A stretch of DNA of 58,367 nucleotides from Youngiibacter fragilis 232.1. GTDB taxonomy: Bacteria; Bacillota; Clostridia; Clostridiales; Clostridiaceae. Numbering within the stretch: position 1 is the stretch's first letter; each line of letters begins with the position of its first letter. The notes below the pieces were generated by a model. The model did not search any database. It had not been told where the DNA came from and saw only the letters and a list, made by a program, of their open reading frames with translations. This document shows positions 35,651 through 50,302 of the stretch, one piece after another. Both the position numbers and the translations under genes were made by a program. The stretch lies in NCBI RefSeq assembly GCF_000495435.3, contig NZ_AXUN02000205.1, positions 1 through 58,367 of the forward strand. The letters are read 5' to 3'.

Positions 35651-35797
35651 TTATCTTTCCCTCTCGCACTCCTGGTTTGCTACTGTGCAGGATGTCTTGC
35701 ATGCCGACTGGCACGAAGTCTGACATTCTCCGCAACCGCCTTTTGCAGCACTTTTCTTAAGGGTACTCTGTGTCAAGGTCCTGATGTGTTTCTTCAT
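35651..35797 (-). CDS. scfA: SCIFF six-cysteine precursor peptide (ranthipeptide)
   Basis: A 48-residue gene, too short for most ORF calls. AGGGAGGTG sits 5 bases before the ATG. The peptide has a leader starting MKKHIRTLTQ and a core with six cysteines at 22, 25, 29, 33, 37 and 44 in GGCGECQTSCQSACKTSC and then TVANQEC. This matches the SCIFF (six cysteines in forty-five residues) family, found almost throughout Clostridia, whose Cys become thioether-bridged to nearby residues (often Thr). The maturase gene lies directly downstream. No export or protease gene is adjacent. The mature product's job is debated; signalling is one proposal. Confidence 0.95.
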   Translation of the reverse strand: MKKHIRTLTQSTLKKSAAKGGCGECQTSCQSACKTSCTVANQECERER

Positions 35798-35828
35798 ATC
35801 GCACCTCCCTAAATTGTATTGCATTGAC

Positions 35829-35857
35829 ATTATATCACACTAAGGCCCAATTGCAAA
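35829..35857 (-). promoter_or_regulatory. Promoter of the SCIFF gene
   Basis: On the minus strand TTTGCA (35857-35852), 17 bases, TATAAT (35834-35829). The start would be about 25 bases before the scfA ATG, with the ribosome site inside the leader. Confidence 0.75.
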
Positions 35858-35945
35858 AAAAGCTTGATGCCGCTGTGTCTGAGGAGGTTTCTCAAGTTAT
35901 CCGAAATGATTAACATATTATTAATCAAATTTTAATACTAACGTA

Positions 35946-35975
35946 TTTACAATACTGTGCATCACACACTATAAT
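35946..35975 (+). promoter_or_regulatory. Promoter of the padR operon
   Basis: TTTACA (35946-35951), 18 bases, TATAAT (35970-35975). The start would fall near 35982, at the edge of the GAGGAGGTG ribosome site. It is divergent from the SCIFF promoter. Confidence 0.65.
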
Positions 35976-35995
35976 GTAATTGAGGAGGTGAGGAC

Positions 35996-36337
35996 ATGGA
36001 AATGAGAGACGAGACGTATGACGGGTTGGTTTCAGAATTCCGGAGAGGATTCCTTGTACTTGGTGTCCTGAGCCAGCTCATCAAGCCGCAGTACGGGTAC
36101 TCACTGAACACGATGCTTGATGATATAGGACTTAAGATAGATTCAGGAACACTTTACCCGCTCCTGAGAAGACTTGAGAAGCAGGGGCTTCTGGAATCGA
36201 TGTGGGACACTGACAGCGGCAAGCCAAGGAAATATTACAGGCTGACTGAATACGGAATGAGGATACTTAGAGACCTCCAGGAAGAATGGAGGTCAATGGC
36301 AGACCTTATGGAAAGGCTCATTGAAGGAGGGAAATGA
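35996..36337 (+). CDS. PadR family transcriptional regulator
   Basis: 113 residues, single winged HTH of the PadR type with the block LKIDSGTLYPLLRRLEKQGLL (split over about 45-68) and SGKPRKYYRLTEYG. Small PadR proteins typically repress their own operon with a downstream membrane or drug-response gene. The next gene starts one base after its stop and encodes a HAAS-domain membrane protein, a frequent PadR partner. The start ATG at 35996 follows GAGGAGGTG; the next codon pair holds a second ATG. Confidence 0.93.
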   Translation: MEMRDETYDGLVSEFRRGFLVLGVLSQLIKPQYGYSLNTMLDDIGLKIDSGTLYPLLRRLEKQGLLESMWDTDSGKPRKYYRLTEYGMRILRDLQEEWRSMADLMERLIEGGK

Positions 36338-36338
36338 G

Positions 36339-37310
36339 ATGGAATACATTGAAAGATACGTATATGCGGTAACAAGGAGGCTACCCCAAAAGCAGAGGGA
36401 GGAAATCGGAAAGGAAATAAGAAGCATAATCATGGATATGGCAGAAGGCTACGATCCAGGTACTGAAGAGGAGAAGGTGCTTAAGGCCATAGAGGAGCTT
36501 GGGAGACCTGAAAAGCTAGCTGAAAACTACATGGACCAGAAGTATCTCATAGGACCAGGGTATTTCGGAAGCTACCTGTTCGTCCTGAAGATAGTCATAT
36601 TCTGCATTTTCATAGGTATTTCGATCGCAACCGGCCTGGCATTGCTTTCTGGTGGAAAAGGACCGTTTGAGTTCATAATCGGCTACATCTCATCACTGAT
36701 ATCCGCTTCCATGCAGGGTGCTGCGTATGTCACAATCATCTTCTTCCTTATCGAACGATACGGTGAAGGGGGAGTGCTTGATGACGGGAAGCCATTCAGT
36801 GCCAGAAGCCTTGAGAAGGTACCGAAGGACGAGTCGAAGATAAGCAGGGTTGAATCTGCTGTAAGCATATTCTTTACTACTCTCTTCACTGGACTCATAC
36901 TCCTTTTCCCTGGAGTATTCGCAGCATATGTAGGTGAGTCAGGAGGCCTTACGGTAATCCCGGTTTTTGACCTTACAAAGATCAGAAGCTACGCATGGCT
37001 TTTTGTGATCATGTTTGCCGTCGGCATACTGAGGGATATTGTAAAGTACATCTACGGCAGATGGAACCTCAAGGTAGCCATAGTGTCATTCATCATGTCC
37101 AGCATATCGATAGTCTGCTTCTTCACGGTATTTAGTGACTACTCGATCTACAATCCCCAATTTTTCGAGTACTTCAGGTCGATCGACGGTACCGGATTTC
37201 TCCCCGGGATGTTAGAAAAGATCAGGGACTTCATAGTCTACGTTGCTTTCTTCGGATATGCTGTAGAGACTATCACTAACTTCTATAAGGGAATAAAGTA
37301 CAACGACTGA
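36339..37310 (+). CDS. HAAS-domain membrane protein, PadR partner
   Basis: 323 residues from ATG 36339, with AAGGAGG inside the end of padR. The N-terminal ~75 residues have the HAAS-like helical module (YVYAVTRRLPQKQREEIGKEI, with EELGRPEKLAENYM). About six membrane helices follow, in groups near 85-145 and 180-315. These proteins are thought to be controlled by PadR partners and to sense or maintain the envelope; the activity is unknown. It ends at a strong terminator. Confidence 0.85.
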   Translation: MEYIERYVYAVTRRLPQKQREEIGKEIRSIIMDMAEGYDPGTEEEKVLKAIEELGRPEKLAENYMDQKYLIGPGYFGSYLFVLKIVIFCIFIGISIATGLALLSGGKGPFEFIIGYISSLISASMQGAAYVTIIFFLIERYGEGGVLDDGKPFSARSLEKVPKDESKISRVESAVSIFFTTLFTGLILLFPGVFAAYVGESGGLTVIPVFDLTKIRSYAWLFVIMFAVGILRDIVKYIYGRWNLKVAIVSFIMSSISIVCFFTVFSDYSIYNPQFFEYFRSIDGTGFLPGMLEKIRDFIVYVAFFGYAVETITNFYKGIKYND

Positions 37311-37333
37311 AAAGTATAGATGCATAATCCCGT

Positions 37334-37362
37334 ACCGCAGAGAAAACTTCTCTGCGGTTTTT
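37334..37362 (+). terminator. Terminator of the padR operon
   Basis: ACCGCAGAGAA (37334-37344) and TTCTCTGCGGT (37348-37358), loop AAC, then Ts. Confidence 0.92.
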
Positions 37363-37526
37363 CCAGTTTTTCACAACTATTCTCATATTCTGCTGCAAAT
37401 TTTGACTGACAGGCAAATAAATATGGTAATGAGGTAGAATTTTGATTAAAATAGAAACTGAAGGATATTTTTTCCAGAAGATAAAATCGAAATCGAATAA
37501 TAAACATGAGGCATAGGGGGACAAAA

Positions 37527-38381
37527 ATGAACAAGGTGGATGTTTTTTCACTTATCAATTCCAGATACAATTCATTTACCAATACTGAAAAGAAGGTTGC
37601 CGACTACATACTAGGGAATACCAAGGATGCCATATACATGTCGATAATCGATCTTGCCGACGCGTGCGGAGTAGGGGAGTCAAGCGTATTCAGATTCTGC
37701 AGGTCGCTGGACTTCAAGGGCTACCAGGATTTCAAGATCGCACTTGCACACAGCTCTGCAATGGAAGACATAACTCCACAGCTTTCAAATGAAATTACTA
37801 TAGAAGACGGAATAGACGAGGTTTCAACAAAGATCCTTAATTCCAACATCAACGCACTCAATGAAACGAGGAAGCTGATCAAGGAGGAGGATATATCGGC
37901 CTGCATAGACTATCTCACAAAGGCTGAAAGCATACACTTCTACGGAGTGGGTGCTTCACTCATGACAGCCATGGAGGGAAAGATAAAGTTCATGAGGATA
38001 ACCCCCAAGACGGAGTGTTCACTTGACTCACATCTTCAGGTAATATCCGCATCCCTTCTGACAAAGAAGGATGTGGCCATCATAATCTCGTATTCAGGCT
38101 CGACAAAGGATACCATAGACCTTGCCAAGACCGCCAAGAGGAAAGGGGCCAAGGTAATTGCGATAACAAGGTATTCGAAGTCACCCTTGACTACCTATGC
38201 TGACATCACGCTCCTGTGCGGAGCAAAAGAAGGTCCTCTCCAGGGAGGTTCGCTGTCAGCGAAGCTTGCCCAGCTGTACCTTCTTGATGTCCTGTACGTG
38301 GAGTACTTCAGGAGAAACTACAAGGAATCCTCGAAGAACAGGGAAAGCACCTCAAGCGTTGTAATCAACAAGCTCCTTTAG
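37527..38381 (+). CDS. MurR/RpiR family transcriptional regulator
   Basis: 284 residues from the ATG at 37527, with GGGGG upstream. N-terminal HTH_6 domain (1-80) with NTEKKVADYIL and SSVFRFCRSLDFKGYQDFK. C-terminal SIS domain (about 120-260) with FYGVGASLM and ISYSGSTKDTIDLAKTAKRKGAKVIAIT, expected to bind a phosphosugar. RpiR proteins control sugar-phosphate or MurNAc-6-P use. No sugar gene is adjacent, so the target is unknown. It has its own terminator. Confidence 0.92.
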   Translation: MNKVDVFSLINSRYNSFTNTEKKVADYILGNTKDAIYMSIIDLADACGVGESSVFRFCRSLDFKGYQDFKIALAHSSAMEDITPQLSNEITIEDGIDEVSTKILNSNINALNETRKLIKEEDISACIDYLTKAESIHFYGVGASLMTAMEGKIKFMRITPKTECSLDSHLQVISASLLTKKDVAIIISYSGSTKDTIDLAKTAKRKGAKVIAITRYSKSPLTTYADITLLCGAKEGPLQGGSLSAKLAQLYLLDVLYVEYFRRNYKESSKNRESTSSVVINKLL

Positions 38382-38398
38382 AATGGAATTCCAATGAG

Positions 38399-38430
38399 AA
38401 AGGCAGGCCGCCGGGCCTGCCTTTACCTTT
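38399..38430 (+). terminator. Terminator of the rpiR-type gene
   Basis: AAAGGCAGGCC (38399-38409) and GGCCTGCCTTT (38414-38424), loop GCCG, with CTTT tail. It may serve the convergent GNAT gene as well. Confidence 0.85.
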
Positions 38431-38477
38431 TCAGGTGGTAAGTTCAGTTTGTATCCATGCATGGATAAATGGATTGT

Positions 38478-38987
38478 CTAGAGTGTTATCCAATACCTCT
38501 CTATGACATCCCCGTCCTTCTCAAAGCTGTTTTCAAGGACGCCGTGTGCCTTCTTTATGACATTCTTTGAATCCCTGTTGTATCTTGATACAGTAAGAAG
38601 GGCCTTCTTGACTCCGTTTGATGCCAGCTTGTCAAGTGCAAGCTTTAGGATTATGAACGCATAGCCCTTGCTTCTTTCCGATGGCCTTATTCCATAGCCG
38701 ATATGTCCGCCTGACTTCATAAGATTGTCATTTAGTGCGTACCTTATGTTTGCCGCACCCAGGATATAGCCGTTGTCCTCGCAAAGGAAGAAGGTCTCAG
38801 AACGGACAAACCATTCAGGTACGGTCTTCTCATCGCGGAAGGCGATAGTTTCCTCCCGCCATTTGCTGAAGCTCTTGTCCGCTATATCAGTCGACATTGG
38901 AACTATCTTCTCATTTCCAGCATGCCATTCTGCCAGATATTCCCTGAAACGGTCTTCAGATATGGTGGATGCCTCTAAGAATTTCAA
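38478..38987 (-). CDS. GNAT family N-acetyltransferase
   Basis: 169 residues from a likely TTG start at 38987, 6 bases after GAGGTG; the GTG at 38996 is part of that site. Acetyl-CoA-binding motif A is visible as GYGIRPSERSKGYA, preceded by a strand NIRYALND and followed by a helix (LKLALDKLASNG). The substrate cannot be read from sequence; ribosomal or small-molecule acylation are options. It is convergent with the RpiR regulator and divergent from no close gene. Confidence 0.88.
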   Translation of the reverse strand: MKFLEASTISEDRFREYLAEWHAGNEKIVPMSTDIADKSFSKWREETIAFRDEKTVPEWFVRSETFFLCEDNGYILGAANIRYALNDNLMKSGGHIGYGIRPSERSKGYAFIILKLALDKLASNGVKKALLTVSRYNRDSKNVIKKAHGVLENSFEKDGDVIERYWITL

Positions 38988-39098
38988 TAAAATCACCTCG
39001 TTTTGCCTGTAGGAATATTATAGCAAAGCTTTAGGCAAGCCTTACATACATTGTGTTAAATTTTATCGGTCCTGAAGCTGAATTATTGTCTGAATTGG

Positions 39099-39120
39099 AA
39101 AAGGAAGGCCGGAGCCTTCC
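39099..39120 (-). terminator. Terminator of rsgA
   Basis: On the minus strand GGAAGGC-TCCG-GCCTTCC (stem 39103-39109 with 39114-39120) followed by TTTTCC. Confidence 0.85.
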
Positions 39121-39127
39121 AAAACAT

Positions 39128-40195
39128 CTAAATCTTTCTTCTGTCCTTCTTGATTTCCTTTATCAGCTTACCCAGCTTCTTGTTTTCCGCCTTCTTCTCC
39201 CTCCGGACCCTGTCATCCATGGCTGATGCCATGTGCCTTGCTTCCTTCTGGAGCTTTTCGTAGCTCTCAAGCCTTTTCCTGTCGAGGGTTCCGTCTGCAA
39301 GTGCTTGCTGCACCCTGCAGCCAGGCTCGGTCCTGTGCGAGCAGTCCTTGAATCTGCAGCCGGAAGAAAGTGAAAGTATATCAGAGAATGCCTCATCGAC
39401 CCCCGAAATGTCATCGAGAAGATGAAGCTCCCTCATACCAGGTGTATCAATCACCATTCCGCCTGATGGAAGGATAATAAGCTCCCTGTGGGTAGTCGTA
39501 TGTCTTCCTTTACCATCGCCCTTCCTGAGCCCGCCTGTTGCAAGTGCTTCATCTCCCAGAAGTGAGTTTATGACACTTGATTTCCCTATTCCTGATGACC
39601 CGATGAAGGCAGCGGTGATTCCTGCTGAAAGCAGTTTCCTCACTTCATCTACGCCTTCACCTGTTATGTTGCTTAGAAGTATGATCCTTCCTCCGGAGGC
39701 TGCTTTCCTTACCTCCTCGAGTTTTTCATAAAGGCCTTCAGCAATGTCCAGCTTTGTAAGCAAGACCGCTGATTCGCTTCCTGACTCCTTAGCTACGGCA
39801 ATGTACCTTTCAAGTCTCCTTATGTTGAAATCCTGATTTAGTGCCATGGTAAGGAACAGCATATCTACGTTTGCCGCGATCACCTGTATGTCAGTAGTAT
39901 CACCTGCTGCTTTTCTTCTTATGCATGAGGTTCTTTCGAGAACGCCCATGATCCTTCCGAAGCCCGCTCTGTCATCCTCCCTGTCGAGAGCAACATAGTC
40001 GCCGACAGCAGGGTAGTCCTCCCTAGAAGACGCTGACTGCATCATCTTTCCTGTGACTGAAGCAAGCATCGTTCCTCTAGATGTTATTACTGTGTAAAGC
40101 TCCTTTTCCTCCTCAGCTATCCTTCCTGCGTATGAGCCGGGGAAAAGCGATTCTGCCTCTACTTTCCTTGATACTGGAATTATTTCGTTATTCAA
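39128..40195 (-). CDS. rsgA: Ribosome-assembly GTPase RsgA
   Basis: 355 residues with the circularly permuted GTPase order of RsgA: the G4-like LLTKLDIA precedes the P-loop GSSGIGKSS, then the switch TTTHR and G3 VIDTPGM. An N-terminal OB-fold comes first and a C-terminal zinc-knuckle region carries CRFKDCSHRTEPGC. It matures the 30S subunit. AAGGAGACC precedes the ATG. The usual neighbours (pknB, rpe, thiN) are absent here, and a separate gene set surrounds it. Confidence 0.96.
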   Translation of the reverse strand: MNNEIIPVSRKVEAESLFPGSYAGRIAEEEKELYTVITSRGTMLASVTGKMMQSASSREDYPAVGDYVALDREDDRAGFGRIMGVLERTSCIRRKAAGDTTDIQVIAANVDMLFLTMALNQDFNIRRLERYIAVAKESGSESAVLLTKLDIAEGLYEKLEEVRKAASGGRIILLSNITGEGVDEVRKLLSAGITAAFIGSSGIGKSSVINSLLGDEALATGGLRKGDGKGRHTTTHRELIILPSGGMVIDTPGMRELHLLDDISGVDEAFSDILSLSSGCRFKDCSHRTEPGCRVQQALADGTLDRKRLESYEKLQKEARHMASAMDDRVRREKKAENKKLGKLIKEIKKDRRKI

Positions 40196-40474
40196 ATTTC
40201 CTGTGGTCTCCTTATATTAAGATTACCCCGGATATCTGCAGTTCAACGAAGACCCCTTGTACGGATCCGGGGCTCAAGTCTCAGAGGGCCTTCCTTCAGC
40301 AATCCTCAAATCTATCATAAAACACACTCCTCGAAATTATTGGAACCTTGGTTCACCAATGATTATAGCAGAAACCGGTAATCAGGGGCAAAAGATTCCG
40401 AGCCGTTGACCTCAATTCACGCTATAATGTACTTGAGATATTTTATAGGACAATGGTCCGGAAAGGTGTTTGAT

Positions 40475-43034
<2,560 letters not shown>

Positions 43035-43054
43035 GAAGTCATATTAGAACGAGT

Positions 43055-43094
43055 AATCCGCATCGGACGCAGAAAGCCAGGTGCGGATTTTCCA
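43055..43094 (+). terminator. Terminator after the GH1 gene
   Basis: AATCCGCA (43055-43062) pairs with TGCGGATT (43082-43089) around a 19-base loop, with further Ts after it. Confidence 0.75.
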
Positions 43095-43157
43095 TTTTCA
43101 CCAATTGTTTACATAATCCTTGCGCTCCAGGCTGTACAATTAAGTTGAGGTGATCAG

Positions 43158-44741
43158 ATGAGAATAGAGTTTTCAGGCGCAGCAGGCTGCGTAACAGGAT
43201 CAAGCCACCTGCTCAGGGTGAAGGACAAGCGCATACTACTCGATTGCGGGCTTTATCAGGGCAAGGATGACAAGGACAGGGGCAATGACGTGTTTACTTT
43301 CATCCCTTCGTCCATAGACTATCTTATCCTTTCACACGCCCATATAGACCACAGCGGAAGGATACCCCTTCTGTACAAGAGGGGCTTCCGGGGCAGGATA
43401 ATAACCACACCGCCAACCTTTGACCTTTGTTCGATCATGCTTCTAGATTCGGGCTACATACAGGAGCAGGAGGCCGAATGGGACAACAAGAAGAGGGAAA
43501 GGCAGGGGAAGGACAGGATAGAGCCGCTTTATACTGCTGAGGATGCTGAGGATTCACTCACACTTTTCGAGGAGCTTGACTTCGATGAGGAGCTCACACT
43601 CTTTGAAGGGTTCAGGGTGAGGTTCAGGGAAGCGGGACACATACTTGGAGCGGCGATTGTGGAGGTCTTCATGAAGGAGGAAGACAAGGAGGTAAAGCTG
43701 GTATATTCCGGAGACCTTGGAAACAAGGGAATACCTCTCATGAAGGACCCGGCTTTGATAGACGGCTGCGAATACCTGATCCTTGAATCTACCTACGGCA
43801 ACAGGCTCCATGTTGAGTCAAGGTCTGAGTTCCGTCAGCTCATCGACATCATCAACAGCACCTACAAGAAGGGCGGAAATGTAATAATACCTGCCTTCGC
43901 AGTAGGAAGGACACAGGAGATAATATACATTCTGAATGAGTTCATGGAGAAGGGTGAGCTAAACCGCGGTATTTCAGTCTATGTCGATTCACCTCTTGCA
44001 ACGAAATCCACAGAGATATTCAGGAAAAACAAAAGGTACTTCGATGAGGATACACAGGAAAGGTACAGGATGGGAGATGACGTCCTTGACTTCAAGAACC
44101 TTCATTTCACTGAGTCCGTAGAGGATTCGAGGATACTGAACAATACGCCGAAGGGCTGCGTCATAATCAGCGCATCTGGAATGGCAGAAGCTGGAAGGAT
44201 AAAGCATCATCTCAAGCATAACCTGTGGAGGAAGGAGTGCTCAGTGGTCTTTGTCGGTTACCAGGCTGAAGGCACCTTGGGAAGGATGATCCAGGACGGC
44301 GAGAAGATGGTAAGGATTTTCGGTGAGGATGTCGCTGTAAATGCAGGGATATACTCCCTGTCAGGGCTTTCAGGCCATGCTGACAGGAACGGTCTGCATG
44401 AATGGGTATCCGCTTTCAAAAAGAGACCCCTTCAGACATTCCTGGTCCATGGAGACGAAAAGGCGGCCAATGCCCTCAAGGACCTGCTGGTAAGGGATGA
44501 TTACAACGTGAAGGTCGCGAAGAATGGAGATATTGTCCCGCTCAAGCATTACGTCAAGCTTCCGGCATACACTGAAATTGAAATCGAAAAGGTGGATGTG
44601 GAGAAGGGAATCGAATCCCTGAGGAAGAAGGAAGCACTTATGAAGCTCATAAGCACCATGGATTTTGAAAACGCTTCAGACCTGGACATAATCAGGGGAG
44701 TCGAGGAAGTGCTCTCCCGCAGACAGAAGTCTGGAGGCTGA
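43158..44741 (+). CDS. Beta-CASP metallo-beta-lactamase-fold nuclease
   Basis: 527 residues. Metal motif LSHAHIDHSG (His60, His62, Asp64, His65) is followed by the beta-CASP insert and further ligands in FREAGHILGA, LVYSGDLG and SGLSGHADRNGL; the RMMBL-type C terminus contains FLVHGDEKAANAL. This is the build of the cleavage-factor-73-like bacterial RNases and of the Ysh1/RNase J relatives; exo- or endonuclease action on RNA is likely. The ATG follows GAGGTGATCAG. About 60 residues extend past the core and end in a basic tail. It is a single gene between two terminators or promoters. Confidence 0.92.
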   Translation: MRIEFSGAAGCVTGSSHLLRVKDKRILLDCGLYQGKDDKDRGNDVFTFIPSSIDYLILSHAHIDHSGRIPLLYKRGFRGRIITTPPTFDLCSIMLLDSGYIQEQEAEWDNKKRERQGKDRIEPLYTAEDAEDSLTLFEELDFDEELTLFEGFRVRFREAGHILGAAIVEVFMKEEDKEVKLVYSGDLGNKGIPLMKDPALIDGCEYLILESTYGNRLHVESRSEFRQLIDIINSTYKKGGNVIIPAFAVGRTQEIIYILNEFMEKGELNRGISVYVDSPLATKSTEIFRKNKRYFDEDTQERYRMGDDVLDFKNLHFTESVEDSRILNNTPKGCVIISASGMAEAGRIKHHLKHNLWRKECSVVFVGYQAEGTLGRMIQDGEKMVRIFGEDVAVNAGIYSLSGLSGHADRNGLHEWVSAFKKRPLQTFLVHGDEKAANALKDLLVRDDYNVKVAKNGDIVPLKHYVKLPAYTEIEIEKVDVEKGIESLRKKEALMKLISTMDFENASDLDIIRGVEEVLSRRQKSGG

Positions 44742-44770
44742 TATGCAGACAGTAAAAATAACCATTTAGC

Positions 44771-44799
44771 TTGTTTATGGATGGATTAAGGTTTATAAT
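44771..44799 (+). promoter_or_regulatory. Promoter of the PFOR gene
   Basis: TTGTTT (44771-44776), 17 bases, TATAAT (44794-44799). The RNA would start near 44806 and carry a leader of about 145 bases. Confidence 0.75.
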
Positions 44800-44810
44800 T
44801 GTTAACGTAG

Positions 44811-48473
<3,663 letters not shown>

Positions 48474-48480
48474 AAAAATC

Positions 48481-48510
48481 AAAGGGATCGCCAGATTGGC
48501 GATCCCTTTT
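48481..48510 (+). terminator. Terminator of the PFOR gene
   Basis: AAAGGGATCGCC (48481-48492) and GGCGATCCCTTT (48498-48509), loop AGATT. The T run overlaps the stem base. Confidence 0.92.
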
Positions 48511-48552
48511 GCATTCAAAGTATCCATTTGCAGTAATGGTTTATGATCATTT

Positions 48553-49335
48553 TCAGCCGGTGAATTCACTGACCCTGTCAAAATGCCTTCCAACCTCTTT
48601 CGCGCTATGGGCGTCAGACCCTGTGACAACCGGTATTCCCAAATTGACTGCCTTCCTGATGATATCCTGGGATGGATATGGTTCACCGCAATACTCCTTG
48701 TCATATCCTGATGTGTTGATGTCAAGTGAATATCCGTTCTCCTTTACAATTGAAAGTATCCTGTCAATGTCCAGGTCCAGTCTTTTCCCGTGGAACCCTT
48801 TGAACTTCTTTATGAGGTCAAGGTGTCCTATCCTCTTTGGAGTGAGGTTTCCATAAGGTTTTGAAAGAGCCTTGATAAGGGTCTCCTCATAGGCTTTGCC
48901 GATAGCTTCAAAGCCCGTCTCCTCAGCCTTTTCAACAAAGGATCCGGGAGAATAGTCGACACAGAAATACTTGCCGTCAAGCAGCACGAAATGTACGCTG
49001 ATTATGGAATAAGGGATTGTCTCAGGATGAAGTCCCAGAAACTCCATGGTTTCCTTCTCCATTCCTTCAATGTAATCTATCTCGAAGCCTGCGTTTATTA
49101 TGATTTTTCCTACGTACCTTTCCTTGAGAAGGGATATCTCCTTAAGGTACAGGTCAACATCCTCAATTGACATGGCACTGTCCTTTGCAGGAACAGTGTC
49201 ATCGATCGGCAGGGGAGCATGCTCTGTGAAGGCTATCTCGTCAAGGTTCTTCGAGATGGATGCCAGTACGTATTCCTCTGCCTTGTCCCTCGAGGCATGG
49301 GGGCAGTAATCTGTGTGCATATGCATGTCTTTCAC
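48553..49335 (-). CDS. hisJ: PHP-type histidinol-phosphatase
   Basis: 260 residues from a GTG at 49335, set by AAGGAGG 8 bases upstream; the ATG at 49359 would put that site inside the gene. The PHP fold is shown by DMHMHTDYCPHAS, FTEHAPL, GFEIDY, SVHFV, GHLDLIKKF and GSDAHSAKEVGRHF, giving the metal His and Asp residues. It should dephosphorylate histidinol phosphate, the step missing from the adjacent operon. It is divergent from hisZ, with a shared 127-base control region, so co-regulation is likely. Confidence 0.92.
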   Translation of the reverse strand: MKDMHMHTDYCPHASRDKAEEYVLASISKNLDEIAFTEHAPLPIDDTVPAKDSAMSIEDVDLYLKEISLLKERYVGKIIINAGFEIDYIEGMEKETMEFLGLHPETIPYSIISVHFVLLDGKYFCVDYSPGSFVEKAEETGFEAIGKAYEETLIKALSKPYGNLTPKRIGHLDLIKKFKGFHGKRLDLDIDRILSIVKENGYSLDINTSGYDKEYCGEPYPSQDIIRKAVNLGIPVVTGSDAHSAKEVGRHFDRVSEFTG

Positions 49336-49401
49336 GAATAAAGCCTCCTTTGTTTGCATTAATATTCACATCTATGTTACTATATATTATCATACAGAGG
49401 A

Positions 49402-49440
49402 AGGACAATTACAGGCTGACGGTACATCCTGCCTTGTCCT
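49402..49440 (+). promoter_or_regulatory. Possible leader hairpin ahead of the his operon
   Basis: AGGACAA (49402-49408) pairs with TTGTCCT (49434-49440), and an inner CAGG/CCTG pair strengthens it. No T run follows, so it is not a simple terminator. The leader is too short for a T-box, and I see no T-box motif. Confidence 0.45.
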
Positions 49441-49462
49441 CAGATTGGATGGGAGTGATTTC

Positions 49463-50293
49463 TTGAACAGGATAACTATGAATGACACAATTCTCAAGAC
49501 CAAGAAGCAGGAAATGGATTTTCTGAGGTTCATGGCCAAGCTTGGCTATGACCTTGTGGACCTCAATGTGGTGGAGACCTTCAATTGGGGAAGCATCACC
49601 CTTGATGACCAGAAGATGATGGACAAGAGGCATTCCTGGACCGACGGCGGTGTGCTCCATGCGCTTCGAAGCGACTGGACGAATTCCATCGTAAGGTACA
49701 GGAAGCAGTACGAGCTTGAGGCGGAGAAGATAGCCTATGCCGGGATGGTATACAAGAAATCCGGGACGATCCACCAAATGGGAGTCGAGACCTTCACTTC
49801 AGATATATCCGCGCAGCAGGAGGTCCTTTCGGATGTCCTTGCATTCATGAAGGAGCATCTGAAGAAGAACATATCCATAGCGGTCATCTCCCACAACAAG
49901 CTCCTGAAGAAGCTCCTAACGAAGGACCAGATGGAGGACCCGATGATCCACAGGCTTGTTTCTGAAAGGAACAGGGATGCGCTCTCACATGCGCTGTCAA
50001 AGGACCATCCTGTCATCGGACTTATGGAGGTAAGGCCTGAGGACCAGCTCGAATACATTGCGGGAAGGTTTCCTGAGCTTGCACAGGAGATTGAGGACCT
50101 CAAGGTATGGGAGGACAAGCTAAGGAAGCTTTCAATCGAGAACGTATATATAGACACCCTTGTAATGCCGAGACAATCGTATTACCGGGGAATATTCATA
50201 CAGCTCTATCAAAAGAACGAGACTGAGCCGCAGGCTTCAGGAGGGCAGTACACAAGCTCTTCAAAGGCATTCGGAATGGGGATCAACGGTTAG
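49463..50293 (+). CDS. hisZ: ATP phosphoribosyltransferase regulatory subunit
   Basis: 276 residues from a TTG at 49463, with GGGAG 7 bases upstream; an ATG at 49478 is the alternative. The protein resembles the catalytic core of histidyl-tRNA synthetase but is shortened and lacks anticodon binding. Blocks include LRSDWTNSIVRYRKQ and YYRGIFIQLYQ. The C terminus (SGGQYTSSSKAFGMGING) replaces the class II motif 3 region. HisZ is needed only with the short HisG encoded 9 bases downstream; together they catalyse and feedback-control the first step of histidine synthesis. Divergence from standard HisZ is noticeable but context is decisive. Confidence 0.9.
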   Translation: MNRITMNDTILKTKKQEMDFLRFMAKLGYDLVDLNVVETFNWGSITLDDQKMMDKRHSWTDGGVLHALRSDWTNSIVRYRKQYELEAEKIAYAGMVYKKSGTIHQMGVETFTSDISAQQEVLSDVLAFMKEHLKKNISIAVISHNKLLKKLLTKDQMEDPMIHRLVSERNRDALSHALSKDHPVIGLMEVRPEDQLEYIAGRFPELAQEIEDLKVWEDKLRKLSIENVYIDTLVMPRQSYYRGIFIQLYQKNETEPQASGGQYTSSSKAFGMGING

Positions 50294-50302
50294 GAGGAAC
50301 AA

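Noticed and set aside
34134-35797. SCIFF as a sactipeptide or bacteriocin locus
   Set aside because: There is no immunity, peptidase or export gene, and the precursor matches the near-universal clostridial SCIFF, which is not usually a bacteriocin.
40406-40428. TTGACC and TATAAT as a murG promoter
   Set aside because: The spacing is only 11 bases. TATAAT may be a real -10 but the -35 does not fit.
49336-49462. A T-box in the his control region
   Set aside because: The intergenic space is 127 bases, and no specifier loop, T-box sequence or terminator with T run is present.
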